DNA of 43,512 nt, taken from positions 1-43,512 of the forward strand of contig QHXM01000064.1 in the NCBI GenBank assembly GCA_003222945.1. The letters run 5' to 3'. The position numbers and the translations under genes are program-made. Positions 25,775-34,444 of the stretch are shown piece by piece. The DNA is from Acidobacteriota bacterium (GTDB lineage: Bacteria > Acidobacteriota > Blastocatellia > Pyrinomonadales > Pyrinomonadaceae). The notes beneath the pieces are model-generated. The model worked only from the letters and a program-made list of their open reading frames with translations. It was not told the DNA's origin and made no database searches. Numbering within the stretch: position 1 is the first letter of the stretch; the number at the start of each line of letters is the position of its first letter.

Positions 25775-28700
25775 TCAGAAGCTCTTTCTGAACAGGTAGG
25801 ACATCTTTATAAAGAAGGTCCGACCGTTGCGGCGAAAGCCTGGTTCGAGAAGACCTGAAACCGGACCGTAGCCGTTAAAATTCAGGTCGTCGTTGTAGCC
25901 GACGTAAAGGGACGTGCCAGGGTTCGGCGCCCAACCTAAAAGGAACTGCGCTCGCACGCGTTCTTCAATCGTTTCGTAATCAATGCGAGCGCGGGCGAAA
26001 GTGAATCGCGTGAATTGATATGTCCCCCTCAGCGCGTAGATGTTTTCGTCAAAGGCCAGGCGTCCGGTGTCGCGGCGAACCAGCCGGTCTTTCGTGTAAT
26101 CGAGCGAGAGGCGCAGCGCGTTTGTAGGTTGATAGGTTACGTTGCCATCAAGATGCCATTCGTTGCCTTTGCCCGGATCAAGCGGCGCGTTCGGGTCCAA
26201 TAGCGCTGCGGGACTTACGCGCGGGAAACGTGGACCTGCGCCGAAATCGAAGTCAAACGCTCCCCAGTTGTAGATCGTGAACATATTGAGCGAATACTTC
26301 TTGCTCGGCGTAGTACCTGCGAAGCCGTAGATGTTATTGCGATGTGTGGAGCGTTCGGAATCGTCTCCAGCAAAGCCGCAATGCCAGAGCGGATTCGACT
26401 GTAGCTGCGCTGCGGAGAAACAGCTTAACGAAGAAGCGTTTCGTGTAGCCCCAAACTCCTCCTCGAAGATGCGCTCGTAGTTGAGGCTTACGCCAACGCC
26501 GAAATTGGTCTGATTCTTTAAGTTAAAGTCCACCTGGTTTTCTAAGCCCCAACTCTGTATGCGTCCCTGCCAGTCGAACTGTATTTCGGGCAGAACGTGA
26601 AAGTTCGTTCTGATGAGAGTAGCTTTAGGCTTCTGGTCAGTGTGGTAATAGACGAAGAGGCCGTGACGGTTGTTGTTCGTGCGGCGCGTAAAGCCAACGT
26701 CGGCGCGATAGTCTCGTGTGAAACCGCGTGCGTCGTAGTTCCACCCGAAATTTCGACTGTCATAATCGTAGCGAAAGAAGTAGGCGAAGGCATTTCCAGT
26801 GCGAAAGATGTTCTGGTTCTGGTCCGGCTCGAAGAAGTTGGTACGCGTGGTCGTGCCTACGACTTGAAAGCTTGCGACCGACTTCTTATCAAGGCGAAAG
26901 CGTCCGTCTAGACTGAGGAGGTCGTTGTGCTTCTCAATAAAGTTGTAGGTCGTAGCTTCCATGCCGATGGTGCTCTCGCCTTTGCCCACATCATGCTTGA
27001 GTCTCATCACGCCTATGTAAGCGTTCTTATTGATAAAGGGCGCGTTCGCCGGATCAAGCAGGTCCGCGCCTGTAAAGTTTCCCGGTCCGTTGTCGCTCGC
27101 GGCCATTATCCCGAAGGTGTTGCGGCCACGCTTGCCCGAAAGCTTTATGGCGATGTCCGGGTCTATGATTGCGCGCGTGTGAACGACCGTGAGCGGCGTT
27201 TGGAAAATGTCTATGCCTTCAAGGAAGAAGGGGCGCTTCTCTTCAAAGAAGATTGGAAAGCGTTGATTGGCTGTGACGACTGTTTGGTCCGCTTCGACCT
27301 GCGCGAAGTCTGGATTGATCGCAAGGTCGAGTGTGACGGTTGGAGTCAGTCCAAACTTCGCGGTCAAGCCCGGATCAATCTTCACAGGCTCGTTGACCAT
27401 GCGGCCAAAATCAGTTTGCCCTGCGGGAACTGGCAAGTATGAAGGCACGCGCCTGCCCGTCTCTGAAACGGTAAGGCTAGGAATCAATTCAAGCGTTCGC
27501 TCGGTCGAGATGCCTTCGAGTCCCGTGATGTGACCCTCCTGATTGAGCGTGCTCGAATTGTCGCGCGCTATTGGCATCCAGGAGTCCTGCTCGTTATTGA
27601 ACCGCTTGATTGTGCGCAAGAGATGAATGCCCCAGAGCTTATCTTTGCCCGCCTCGTAGTGCAGCGACTTGAAAGGAATCGCAACTTCTACGACGTAGCC
27701 GTCATCTGTGATTGAACCTTTCGAGTCCATCACAAGATCAAAGCTGAAATCATCGTTCCTGCCTTCCGTGAAGATTGCGTCGGCCTGAACGCCGAGTGGA
27801 TTGAAGAGCAGTTCGTAAGCGCGGCGGCTGTCGTTGAAGGTGTCAAGAAGGACGCCTATCCAATCATCGTCGAAAATATTGTCTCGCTTGGCAACAGTCG
27901 CGCGCACCTTTCCCGGCTCATCAAAAGCGTGAAAGGCCATGTAGATGAATTTCGCGTCGTAGCCTATGAGAACTTCCGTTGGCTTTGAAGGAGCAATGTT
28001 GTCGCCCGGCTTGAACTGGTAGAAATCTTTGAAAGTGGCTGCCTGCTTCCAGACTTCATCATCAAGATGACCGTCAATCACGGGCGGCTTATCAAGTTTC
28101 GGTATGCGAACAGGCGCAGCTTTCTCTGCCGGTAAAACGATTCCGGGTTTGCTGACCGGCTGAGATGTCACGGTCGTAGATTTTGAATCAGAAGATTTCG
28201 CATCCTTCTCATTTTTCTTTGAAGATGATTTCGGGTCAGGCGTTGGGATGGGCGTCGCAGACAGGCTTGCATTTTCATTGCGCGCTAAAGTGTTGCTTGA
28301 AAGTTCGCTCGGAGGCGCTTGCGTTGAAGTCACTCTCTCGGCTGCGACCAACACGATCTTTGCAGCCGCGTCGGGCGAAAAAGTGAAGGTCACATCAAGC
28401 CGGTTGAACTTCTGCGCAACGGTAGCCTTCGCACCCGGCTGCAATAGGAACGAGATATCAAGGTCACTGCCATCGCGTTCGACTTTCATGTCCACGAATG
28501 CGCGACCTTGCAGACTGTCTGTTTCGGAAGCGTCAGCCTGCGGAATCAGTATATGAAATCTGCCAGCGCTCTCGAAGACCTTGTAATCGTCGAGCGACGA
28601 GTCGGAAGTAATCCTAACCCTTGAGCCTTCCTCAGTGTCGAAGCTTTGAAAGGGCGCGACTCTTTTCACACGCGCCGTCGTCGTAAAGCTCTGTGCATTG

Positions 28701-28879
28701 GCCGCTGGAATCGAGAAAGAGATGAGCGCCAGGAGCGCTGTCAATATGAAGAGGAGGCGTTGCGTTAAATATTGGTGTCCGGTTTGTCGAATTGACTCCA
28801 GGTCCATTGAAACAGGCGCGGGAGTTTTTTGAGAGACTGCACCCGGAAGGGCGAACCGTAAAGGCAGTCCATTTCTCAT
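25775..28879 (-). CDS. CBM9-like / DUF5916 outer membrane barrel protein
   Basis: A protein of about 1034 residues from ATG 28879 (GGGAG about 8 bases upstream); a TTG at 28981 and an ATG at 28807 are alternatives. The signal-peptide core LLFILTALLALISFSIPA ends at ANAQ. A beta-rich segment and a Ser/Lys/Pro-rich linker (near SSSKKNEKDAKSSDSKS) follow. Next is a CBM9-type sandwich (about 260-440: DGHLDDEVWKQAATFKDFYQ, then DDWIGVLLDTFNDSRRAYEL). The C-terminal DUF5916 barrel has FPIFFEEKRPFFLEGIDIFQ and ends in SYLFRKSF with a terminal Phe. It is probably an outer-membrane protein, with the CBM9-like domain suggesting carbohydrate-related binding, but no substrate is established for the family. 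The leader before the signal peptide is unusually long for any of the starts. Confidence 0.88.
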   Translation of the reverse strand: MRNGLPLRFALPGAVSQKTPAPVSMDLESIRQTGHQYLTQRLLFILTALLALISFSIPAANAQSFTTTARVKRVAPFQSFDTEEGSRVRITSDSSLDDYKVFESAGRFHILIPQADASETDSLQGRAFVDMKVERDGSDLDISFLLQPGAKATVAQKFNRLDVTFTFSPDAAAKIVLVAAERVTSTQAPPSELSSNTLARNENASLSATPIPTPDPKSSSKKNEKDAKSSDSKSTTVTSQPVSKPGIVLPAEKAAPVRIPKLDKPPVIDGHLDDEVWKQAATFKDFYQFKPGDNIAPSKPTEVLIGYDAKFIYMAFHAFDEPGKVRATVAKRDNIFDDDWIGVLLDTFNDSRRAYELLFNPLGVQADAIFTEGRNDDFSFDLVMDSKGSITDDGYVVEVAIPFKSLHYEAGKDKLWGIHLLRTIKRFNNEQDSWMPIARDNSSTLNQEGHITGLEGISTERTLELIPSLTVSETGRRVPSYLPVPAGQTDFGRMVNEPVKIDPGLTAKFGLTPTVTLDLAINPDFAQVEADQTVVTANQRFPIFFEEKRPFFLEGIDIFQTPLTVVHTRAIIDPDIAIKLSGKRGRNTFGIMAASDNGPGNFTGADLLDPANAPFINKNAYIGVMRLKHDVGKGESTIGMEATTYNFIEKHNDLLSLDGRFRLDKKSVASFQVVGTTTRTNFFEPDQNQNIFRTGNAFAYFFRYDYDSRNFGWNYDARGFTRDYRADVGFTRRTNNNRHGLFVYYHTDQKPKATLIRTNFHVLPEIQFDWQGRIQSWGLENQVDFNLKNQTNFGVGVSLNYERIFEEEFGATRNASSLSCFSAAQLQSNPLWHCGFAGDDSERSTHRNNIYGFAGTTPSKKYSLNMFTIYNWGAFDFDFGAGPRFPRVSPAALLDPNAPLDPGKGNEWHLDGNVTYQPTNALRLSLDYTKDRLVRRDTGRLAFDENIYALRGTYQFTRFTFARARIDYETIEERVRAQFLLGWAPNPGTSLYVGYNDDLNFNGYGPVSGLLEPGFRRNGRTFFIKMSYLFRKSF

Positions 28880-29274
28880 ATAGATTGCTCCCAAGGAACT
28901 TTCGAGTTCCAACTGTACAGCGCGACTATCGCTTGTTGAATTGGCTGAACCGCTTTGCGAGTGCAAAGTGTCAGAAATCAAAACGTCCCCAAGCGCCCGG
29001 AAGTTTCGCTTAATCTTCAGATGAATTCATCAAAACAGAGCGAGCGCCTGTCCGTGTTCGCAATTAAGGACGCGATAGCCAATCTATTCGTTAACTTCTA
29101 TTCTCCGCCAAGATTTTTGTTGAAAGATAAGATTAACCACAGAGAGCACAGAGGACACAGAGGGAGTTAATAAATTTAAGATTACAGATTTGAGATTTCA
29201 AATTACTAAGCTGCTATTTCAACCATCTATAAATCCTCTGTGTCCTCTGTGCTCTCTGTGGTTAATCTGTGCTT
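28880..29274. other. Intergenic region between DUF4097 gene 3 and the barrel gene
   Basis: This 395-base stretch lies between two minus-strand genes. Its right third is the inverted repeat at 29130-29268. The remainder (28880-29129) should hold the promoter of the barrel gene, or part of its N-terminal leader if translation starts at the TTG at 28981. No other element is evident. Confidence 0.5.
29130..29268. repeat. Perfect 34-bp inverted repeat of CACAGAGNN 9-mers
   Basis: Arms 29130-29163 and 29235-29268 are perfectly complementary over 34 bases, with a 71-base AT-rich loop. Each arm contains three 9-mers (CACAGAGAG, CACAGAGGA, CACAGAGG). It begins six bases beyond the stop codon of the last DUF4097 gene, so it probably ends that operon's transcript. 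Confidence 0.93.
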
Positions 29275-31173
29275 TCATTGTCCGGCCCGGCGCACGATTA
29301 TTCGCCCTTCTCCCGCGTGCAGCGTCAGAACTGGTCCGCCCTGTCCGATCTTCCAGCGTTTTAGACGACGAGACGAGCCTTGTTCTTCCGTCAAAGTTAA
29401 TCCTTCGTTGTTTACGGAGTTGGAATCCGTTTCGATGGTCGCGTTGAAATCCTGCGGAAGCGTGAGAACGATTGAGCCGCCGCCTGTGCGCGCGTTCAAT
29501 TGCTCGAAGCGTCCGCCAAGATTTATTCGCCCGTCGCCCGTGTTAACTTCAACCGAGCCGTTAAAATTTTCCACCTCAATGCGCCCGTCGCCCGTCTTAG
29601 CCGTAAGACGCCCGTTTGAATCGCGCACTTCGATTCGCCCGTCCGAAGTGTTCAATTCAAGATTGCCGTTTATGCCTTCCAACTCAATATGGCCGTCGCC
29701 CGAAGTCAGGCGCACGTTCGAGTTTCGCGGAACGTACACGTCGAAACTTACTAAGGCATTCGTAGTCTCCATGCCGCCTACTTTAGCCGCAAAGTTTTTA
29801 TCAAAGTCTGCGGCGATGTTTATGTCCGAGCCGGTCTGAGAGGAGCGAATGTTTATGCCGCGCATCTCCTGTTCTGTGGCGGCGCGCTTGCTCGACGTGA
29901 CTTGAACCTCCTGCTTATCCCATGCGTGGACAGCGATGTAGCCGTCAAAAGTTTGAAGGTTAAGATGCGGCATGCCGCTCACCTGATAGGTTTTCGAGTC
30001 GCGCTCGACAAGGCGAAGGCTGTTCATGCCTTCTCGATTGGCCGTTACAGCTTCGCGTGCTGCGCGCTTTGCTTCGTCACGCGCTCGTATGGCCTCTTGT
30101 CTTGAGACCTGCTGAGCGATTCTCTGAGCATCGCGCCCGCTTTCGGCCTGCGCGCGTTGAGCCTGGAGTTGCGCGATGCGCTGCGCACTCATGGCTTCAG
30201 CCTGAGCGCGTCTGACTTCGGCCTGCGCTCGCATGGCCTCGCCTGCCGCTTCGCGTGCTGCGCGACGAGCCTCAGCCCTATCGTCAATCATGTCGTCCTT
30301 GTCTTTGTCCTTATCCTTATCTTTCATCTTCTCGGCAAGAAAACTTGTCGCGTGACTAAGGGGGCGACCGTCCGCGGCGTGATGAATCGTGATTGAGCCG
30401 TTGACGTTGCCAAGCTTTATAAGGACTCCGCCCTGTCCGAGTTGTCCTGCAAGCTCGTGACCGACGTACTCGCCATCGCGCACCGGGAGACCGAAATCGT
30501 TTCTGATAGCTCCGTGAACCGTGTTCGCCTTCAACTGCGCGTTTGCGTCGGATGGAATCGTCAAAGAGACGCCGCCGTTGACTGAGCCGACCGAGATCGG
30601 CTTTGACACATCAAGACGGTCAAACGCTGCTTCAAGGCTGCCGTTGATTGTTGAAAGCTTGGTCGCGCCCGTCAGCCCTCGCGCGCTCAGGCGTCCGTTG
30701 ATTGCGGATGCTTTGACATCGCCCGCGACGCCTTCTATGTCAAGATTGCCGTTGATGAGTTCAATCGAATCCAGTCGAGCGTTGCGCGGAACTGTGAGCG
30801 TGTACTCTACAGTCGCAGGATTGTTCGCGCGGCCTTCGCCGTTCGTGAAGGTCTGCGATCTATTGGGATACTCGGTTTGAATACGAATGCTGTCGGCGTC
30901 TGAGCGCACATCAATTTTGGCTTCGTCTAATCGCTCACGAGTGTAGGCGGTCTTGACCGCATCAACTTTGACTTCGTTGCGATCCCAGCCCGCGATGTGC
31001 ACTGAGCCGTTGATATTTCCAAGACTCACGCGACCGTCAGCCGCAATCGGATAGCTCTGGTGAAACTCCTCGCGCAATTGGTCGCCCTGCTGAGCCGGGA
31101 GAGCGCTGCTTGCAGTCATAAGCAGAACGGCGAGCGCGATGAGTGTGGTTAATGTAATCCTCTTAATGAACAT
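29275..31173 (-). CDS. DUF4097 protein with two beta-repeat domains split by a long charged helix
   Basis: A 632-residue exported protein from ATG 31173 (GAGGAAT upstream). Signal peptide: ITLTTLIALAVLLMTASSAL. Two DUF4097 (beta-strand repeat, putative adhesin) domains flank an Ala/Arg/Glu/Gln-rich segment of about 110 residues (near 285-395), which begins with a KDKDKDKDKDD stretch and continues as repeated RRAxxEAxxAQ-like turns, likely a long helix or coiled coil. The domains carry the short repeats IELEGINGNLELNTSDGRIE and LTAKTGDGRIEVENFNGSVE, as in a right-handed beta-helix. It is last in the sigma/anti-sigma/DUF4097 operon. It is probably periplasmic or surface-associated; role unknown. 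Confidence 0.9.
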   Translation of the reverse strand: MFIKRITLTTLIALAVLLMTASSALPAQQGDQLREEFHQSYPIAADGRVSLGNINGSVHIAGWDRNEVKVDAVKTAYTRERLDEAKIDVRSDADSIRIQTEYPNRSQTFTNGEGRANNPATVEYTLTVPRNARLDSIELINGNLDIEGVAGDVKASAINGRLSARGLTGATKLSTINGSLEAAFDRLDVSKPISVGSVNGGVSLTIPSDANAQLKANTVHGAIRNDFGLPVRDGEYVGHELAGQLGQGGVLIKLGNVNGSITIHHAADGRPLSHATSFLAEKMKDKDKDKDKDDMIDDRAEARRAAREAAGEAMRAQAEVRRAQAEAMSAQRIAQLQAQRAQAESGRDAQRIAQQVSRQEAIRARDEAKRAAREAVTANREGMNSLRLVERDSKTYQVSGMPHLNLQTFDGYIAVHAWDKQEVQVTSSKRAATEQEMRGINIRSSQTGSDINIAADFDKNFAAKVGGMETTNALVSFDVYVPRNSNVRLTSGDGHIELEGINGNLELNTSDGRIEVRDSNGRLTAKTGDGRIEVENFNGSVEVNTGDGRINLGGRFEQLNARTGGGSIVLTLPQDFNATIETDSNSVNNEGLTLTEEQGSSRRLKRWKIGQGGPVLTLHAGEGRIIVRRAGQ

Positions 31174-31194
31174 GGTATTCCTCAATTCGATATA

Positions 31195-31251
31195 TTGATT
31201 CAGTGATTCATGTGGTCATTGACTCATTGATGAAATGACCGCATGAATCAA
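31195..31251. repeat. Short inverted repeat of GATTCANN words
   Basis: The left arm (31195-31220) and right arm (31234-31251) pair as TTGATTCATGYGGTCATT, but the left arm carries one extra 8-base unit (GATTCAGT before GATTCATG). It begins three bases beyond the stop of the second DUF4097 gene and lies before the ribosome-binding site of the third. Confidence 0.75.
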
Positions 31252-31254
31252 TTC

Positions 31255-32199
31255 TTAAAATCCGCTTAACGCGCGGCGAAGGTTAATGCTTCCGTTGACG
31301 GTCTTCAAAGATAGCTCGCGCCCGCCGCCGCCGATTGTGCCGCTCAAGTGCCTGCGGTCGGTGCGGCTCTCTGTGGTCAAGGGAAAATCCGTTGAGATTT
31401 CGCCGTTCAAAGTATCTGCCTGAACTTGTGCGTTCGTATTCGACGGAAGGTCTAAGGTGATTCCGCCGTTGACTGTTTTGAAATCAAGCGTCCCGGTCCA
31501 GTTTGCGCTGCCGAGCGAAGCATTGATTGAGCCGTTGACAGTCTTCGCGCTTGCGATTCCGCCTGCGGCAATCTTGATTGAGCCATTGACAGTCTTTGCG
31601 TCAACGTCGCTGCTGAGCGCGCTGGTTTCAATGTCGCCGTTGACAGTCTTTCCACTGAAGCGCACGCCCTGCGGCACGCGAACGGTGAAGTTAACCTGAA
31701 CGTCATTGTCATGCGTGCGTGATGAGCCGTTTTCGCCCGACTCGCAACTGTTCGGGTTGCCGGGACTGTCGCTCGGATAGATCGCACAGATAGTGACGCC
31801 GCCGCTGTGCTCTACGACACGAATCTCGACCTCTTTCGGGTCGCTTCGTCGCCCGGTCTTCTTCGCTGTGACCTGAGTTTCATTGCCAGACGAAGTTTCT
31901 GCGCGGATGCTTCCGTTGATGCCTTTGATCTCGATTGTCTGTCCCTGATTGATGCGCCCGTTCCAGTGGAATTCGTCCGCAGATGATTGGATAGGATTGG
32001 CAACTGAGATGGACATACGTTGTCCGTTATTTGCTTCCGCTCTCTCGCTAGCATGAACGATCACTACGCCGCTCAGGAAATTGTTCTTAGCCCACCTCTC
32101 CGCGAAGCCTTTCAGGTTGCCCACTTGCTCAATTGCAAGTGGCGCAGCCAGCAGCACCAGCACCGCCACGAATAGAATCGTCGTCAACTTTTGTTTCAT
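31255..32199 (-). CDS. DUF4097 protein with six K-T-V-N-G type repeats
   Basis: A 314-residue exported protein from ATG 32199, chosen because AAGGTG lies 6 bases upstream and a signal peptide follows at once (KLTTILFVAVLVLLAAPLA). The in-frame region upstream to 32457 has no supported start and lies mostly in repeat sequence. The C-terminal half has six repeats of the form xxKTVNGSIxx (GKTVNGDIE, AKTVNGSIK, AKTVNGSIN, FKTVNGGIT, ADTLNGEIS, LKTVNGSIN) spaced 17-35 residues apart, indicating a beta-solenoid of DUF4097 type. One Cys pair (ICAIYP and NSCES) could form a disulfide. Middle gene of the DUF4097 trio. Confidence 0.9.
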   Translation of the reverse strand: MKQKLTTILFVAVLVLLAAPLAIEQVGNLKGFAERWAKNNFLSGVVIVHASERAEANNGQRMSISVANPIQSSADEFHWNGRINQGQTIEIKGINGSIRAETSSGNETQVTAKKTGRRSDPKEVEIRVVEHSGGVTICAIYPSDSPGNPNSCESGENGSSRTHDNDVQVNFTVRVPQGVRFSGKTVNGDIETSALSSDVDAKTVNGSIKIAAGGIASAKTVNGSINASLGSANWTGTLDFKTVNGGITLDLPSNTNAQVQADTLNGEISTDFPLTTESRTDRRHLSGTIGGGGRELSLKTVNGSINLRRALSGF

Positions 32200-32379
32200 C
32201 TCGTTCACCTTCATCCTTCTCAAGCGCGACCGAAGCGCGTCAATGTTTAGGCCAGAATGTTTCAGGAAAATAGAGCGACAGTTGATTTCAAATTCCGTGC
32301 GAGCCTTCACCAATCCCGGCTCATACTTCGTCACTCTGATATGAAAACACCGCGAGGAAAAACTTTGTGACAAATATTT

Positions 32380-32487
32380 TAAGGCAAAAGGCAAAAGTGT
32401 GGACATGCCTGCGGCGTGAATATAAGAATAAAATTCAGCGCGTAGCGCTGCCTTCACTTTTGCCTTTTACCTTTTTACTTTTTCCTT
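32380..32487. repeat. AGGNAAA-word inverted repeat invading a gene end
   Basis: The left arm (about 32380-32400) has three heptamers (AGGCAAA type). The right arm (32451-32487) is the inverted array with five, using the same word family as the perfect hairpin at 25681. The right arm overlaps the stop codon and the last four or so codons of the first DUF4097 gene (stop at 32475-32477), so the repeat supplies that protein's Lys-rich end. Confidence 0.85.
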
Positions 32488-33506
32488 AACCGTAGCGTTC
32501 CGCTGAAAGAGATTAGATTGATGTTCGCGTCGCCTGAGCCGTAAGTTCCTGCGAGGCGGCCTGTGTGCACGGGGTGGCTCGCGGGCGAGGTGTTGCTCGT
32601 GTATTTGAGTGGAAACTCCGTGACGATCTCTCCGCCTTCAGAAACCTTCGCGGTCAGACTAAAGGACGAATCAGCAGGAATCACTATCGTCACATCACCC
32701 GACGTTGTAGTGAAATTGTAGAAGCCGCCGCGCGCGAGCGCTCCTTCAAGCTTGATTACTCCGCTGATCGTGTTGGCTTCGACGCGCGAAGTTGCGACGC
32801 GGTCAAGCAGTATGTCGCCGCTAGCCGTCTTAGCCTTCAGAAAATCGCCCGCGTCCGATGAACGCAAATCTTTGACTTCGATTGAGCCGCCGATTGTATT
32901 GAGCCGCGCGCGCCCGCTCGAATCTTCCAGATTTACATCGCCTCCTATGCTCGTTGCTTCAATCGCTCTGGAGATGCGGCGCATATCAACTCTTCCGTCA
33001 ACGGCTTCTATGTGAGCTTCCGTGATACCTTCTACGTCAACGTCGCCGTCCTGAGATTTCAGAAAAACTGTAGCGCCGCGCGGAACGTCCAATGTCACCG
33101 GACTGTCCGACTCATCCGCATCTGGATCATCATCCGACTTGCTGGAAATAAGCACTTCAACATGCGACGCAGGATTTGAAGCGACACCCGCACCGCCCAC
33201 TTTACGCAACTCAACACGTGCGTCCGCTTCTTTCGCCTGAGCGTGAACCTCTTTTCTGTCCCAGCCGCGCACAGTGATGTTGCCCGCGCCTGTTGTGAGC
33301 GTCACGTTAACAGTCTCGGTCGCCGCAACAGTCTGCTCGCTAAGTTTTGCCTCGCCGCTTCCTTTACCTTTACCTTTGCCTTCGCCGCGTCCCATTCCTT
33401 CGCCACGCCCTGCTCCCTTACCTGAAGACTTCTGGGCATGTGCGCTCGCGCCGCACAAAAGGAGCGTTGAGAGCAAGACCGTGACGATTGAAGAATAAAA
33501 TCTCAT
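32475..33506 (-). CDS. DUF4097 protein with Gly/Lys-rich leader
   Basis: A 343-residue exported protein. Signal peptide: SIVTVLLSTLLLCGASAHA. A low-complexity Gly/Lys/Arg/Glu segment (KGKGKGSGEA, residues about 26-53) precedes a DUF4097 domain built of short strands (GAGNITVRGWDRKEVHAQAK, SQDGDVDVEGITEAHIEAVD, DLRSSDAGDFLKAKTASGDI). It ends in RLRKK, coded inside a word-repeat element. It is first of three DUF4097 genes, 23 bases after the anti-sigma gene, so is probably under the control of the upstream ECF sigma factor. The Gly/Lys tract may bind anionic cell-wall or nucleic-acid polymers; that is speculation. Confidence 0.9.
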   Translation of the reverse strand: MRFYSSIVTVLLSTLLLCGASAHAQKSSGKGAGRGEGMGRGEGKGKGKGSGEAKLSEQTVAATETVNVTLTTGAGNITVRGWDRKEVHAQAKEADARVELRKVGGAGVASNPASHVEVLISSKSDDDPDADESDSPVTLDVPRGATVFLKSQDGDVDVEGITEAHIEAVDGRVDMRRISRAIEATSIGGDVNLEDSSGRARLNTIGGSIEVKDLRSSDAGDFLKAKTASGDILLDRVATSRVEANTISGVIKLEGALARGGFYNFTTTSGDVTIVIPADSSFSLTAKVSEGGEIVTEFPLKYTSNTSPASHPVHTGRLAGTYGSGDANINLISFSGTLRLRKK

Positions 33507-33529
33507 CTTAAGGAATTACCTGTTCACCT

Positions 33530-34444
33530 TTATCTGGTAGCAATAGTTGGCCGCACCTGTTCTGCGACGGCGCTCAATAAGTCTAGCTTGCTTTGATAAG
33601 ACGAGTATAGAAACTGCACTGCGTCCGCGTCGTTCGGATTGCGACGCGCAGCACGCCGCGTTGAATCAATCGCCTGATTGACGACCGCAAGGTTTCGCTC
33701 GTACTCAGCGCGAAGGCTTGGCTTCATCGTAGCCGCATCACTCTCTTGAATCTCCGATGTTAGCGAATCAATAGCCTTCAGATAGTTCTGCTCGCCGGGC
33801 AGAGGTTTATAGCTTGCCTGTTCGACTCGTGGTAGTTGATCCGGCTCAGGAACTAAAACCGGCTTCGTCTGTTTCTTTGGTTGTCTGCGATTGTTCTGAT
33901 TATCGTTCGGCCCACCCTTGTCCGGTTCACCGTTTGTTCTATTCTCTTTGGGTGATGGAGACACCGTAGCTGTCGCATTTGTAGTTGGTGCATTCGGTTT
34001 GTTGATAGCAAGAGTTTCCACATCGTTGCCGTTATTCCCAGCCCGACGCAAATAGATTGTTGCGAAGATGGCTGCGAAAGCTATGACTGCGATGAGACTC
34101 GCAAAGCCAATGGCGCGTTGCGGCGAAACTTTAAATAGCTCGCTGAAAGATGCGAGCCAGCCGTTAAAGCTCCAGCCCTGTTTCTTCTCTGAAATCTCAA
34201 TGGGCGCGCTTCTCTCCGCAATCGCACGGTCAAGCGAAGCGCGCAGTCGAACGGTCGGAACATCCGTAAGCATCACCGGCTCGAACGCTCTGGTGAACAT
34301 AGCCATCTCGCTTGCGGCCTCATCGAGAGCTTCGCTGCAAGTAGAGCAATGGGCTGCGTGCGCCTCGACACGCTCTGCCATTTCACGGGAGAGTTCGCAG
34401 TCAACGTAACTCTGTAAGACGCCCTCTTCGATGCACTCTCTCAT
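33530..34444 (-). CDS. Zinc-finger (ZAS) anti-sigma factor, membrane-bound
   Basis: A 304-residue protein whose N-terminal cytoplasmic anti-sigma domain carries the HxxxCxxC motif (His29, Cys33, Cys36 in HAAHCSTC). One membrane segment spans 111-132 (AIGFASLIAVIAFAAIFATI). The periplasmic part is a Pro/Asn/Thr-rich linker (about 140-195) followed by a helical domain (200-304). Its ATG overlaps the sigma-factor stop by four bases (ATGA). Known ZAS proteins hold their cognate sigma factor inactive until proteolysis or a conformational signal. The long disordered linker would suit a site-1 type cut, but no site-2 protease gene is in view. Confidence 0.93.
   Translation of the reverse strand: MRECIEEGVLQSYVDCELSREMAERVEAHAAHCSTCSEALDEAASEMAMFTRAFEPVMLTDVPTVRLRASLDRAIAERSAPIEISEKKQGWSFNGWLASFSELFKVSPQRAIGFASLIAVIAFAAIFATIYLRRAGNNGNDVETLAINKPNAPTTNATATVSPSPKENRTNGEPDKGGPNDNQNNRRQPKKQTKPVLVPEPDQLPRVEQASYKPLPGEQNYLKAIDSLTSEIQESDAATMKPSLRAEYERNLAVVNQAIDSTRRAARRNPNDADAVQFLYSSYQSKLDLLSAVAEQVRPTIATR

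Noticed and set aside
26927-27442. A 171-codon plus-strand frame inside the DUF5916 gene
   Set aside because: Antisense shadow with no domain or start signal.
29240-29839. A 199-codon plus-strand frame opposite the DUF4097 gene
   Set aside because: Its repetitive Pro/Ser/Arg content is the reverse image of the DUF4097 repeats; no independent gene signal.
32200-32457. N-terminal extension of the second DUF4097 gene to 32457
   Set aside because: The extension overlaps a word-repeat element and lacks a ribosome-binding site, whereas ATG 32199 has AAGGTG and is followed at once by a signal peptide.
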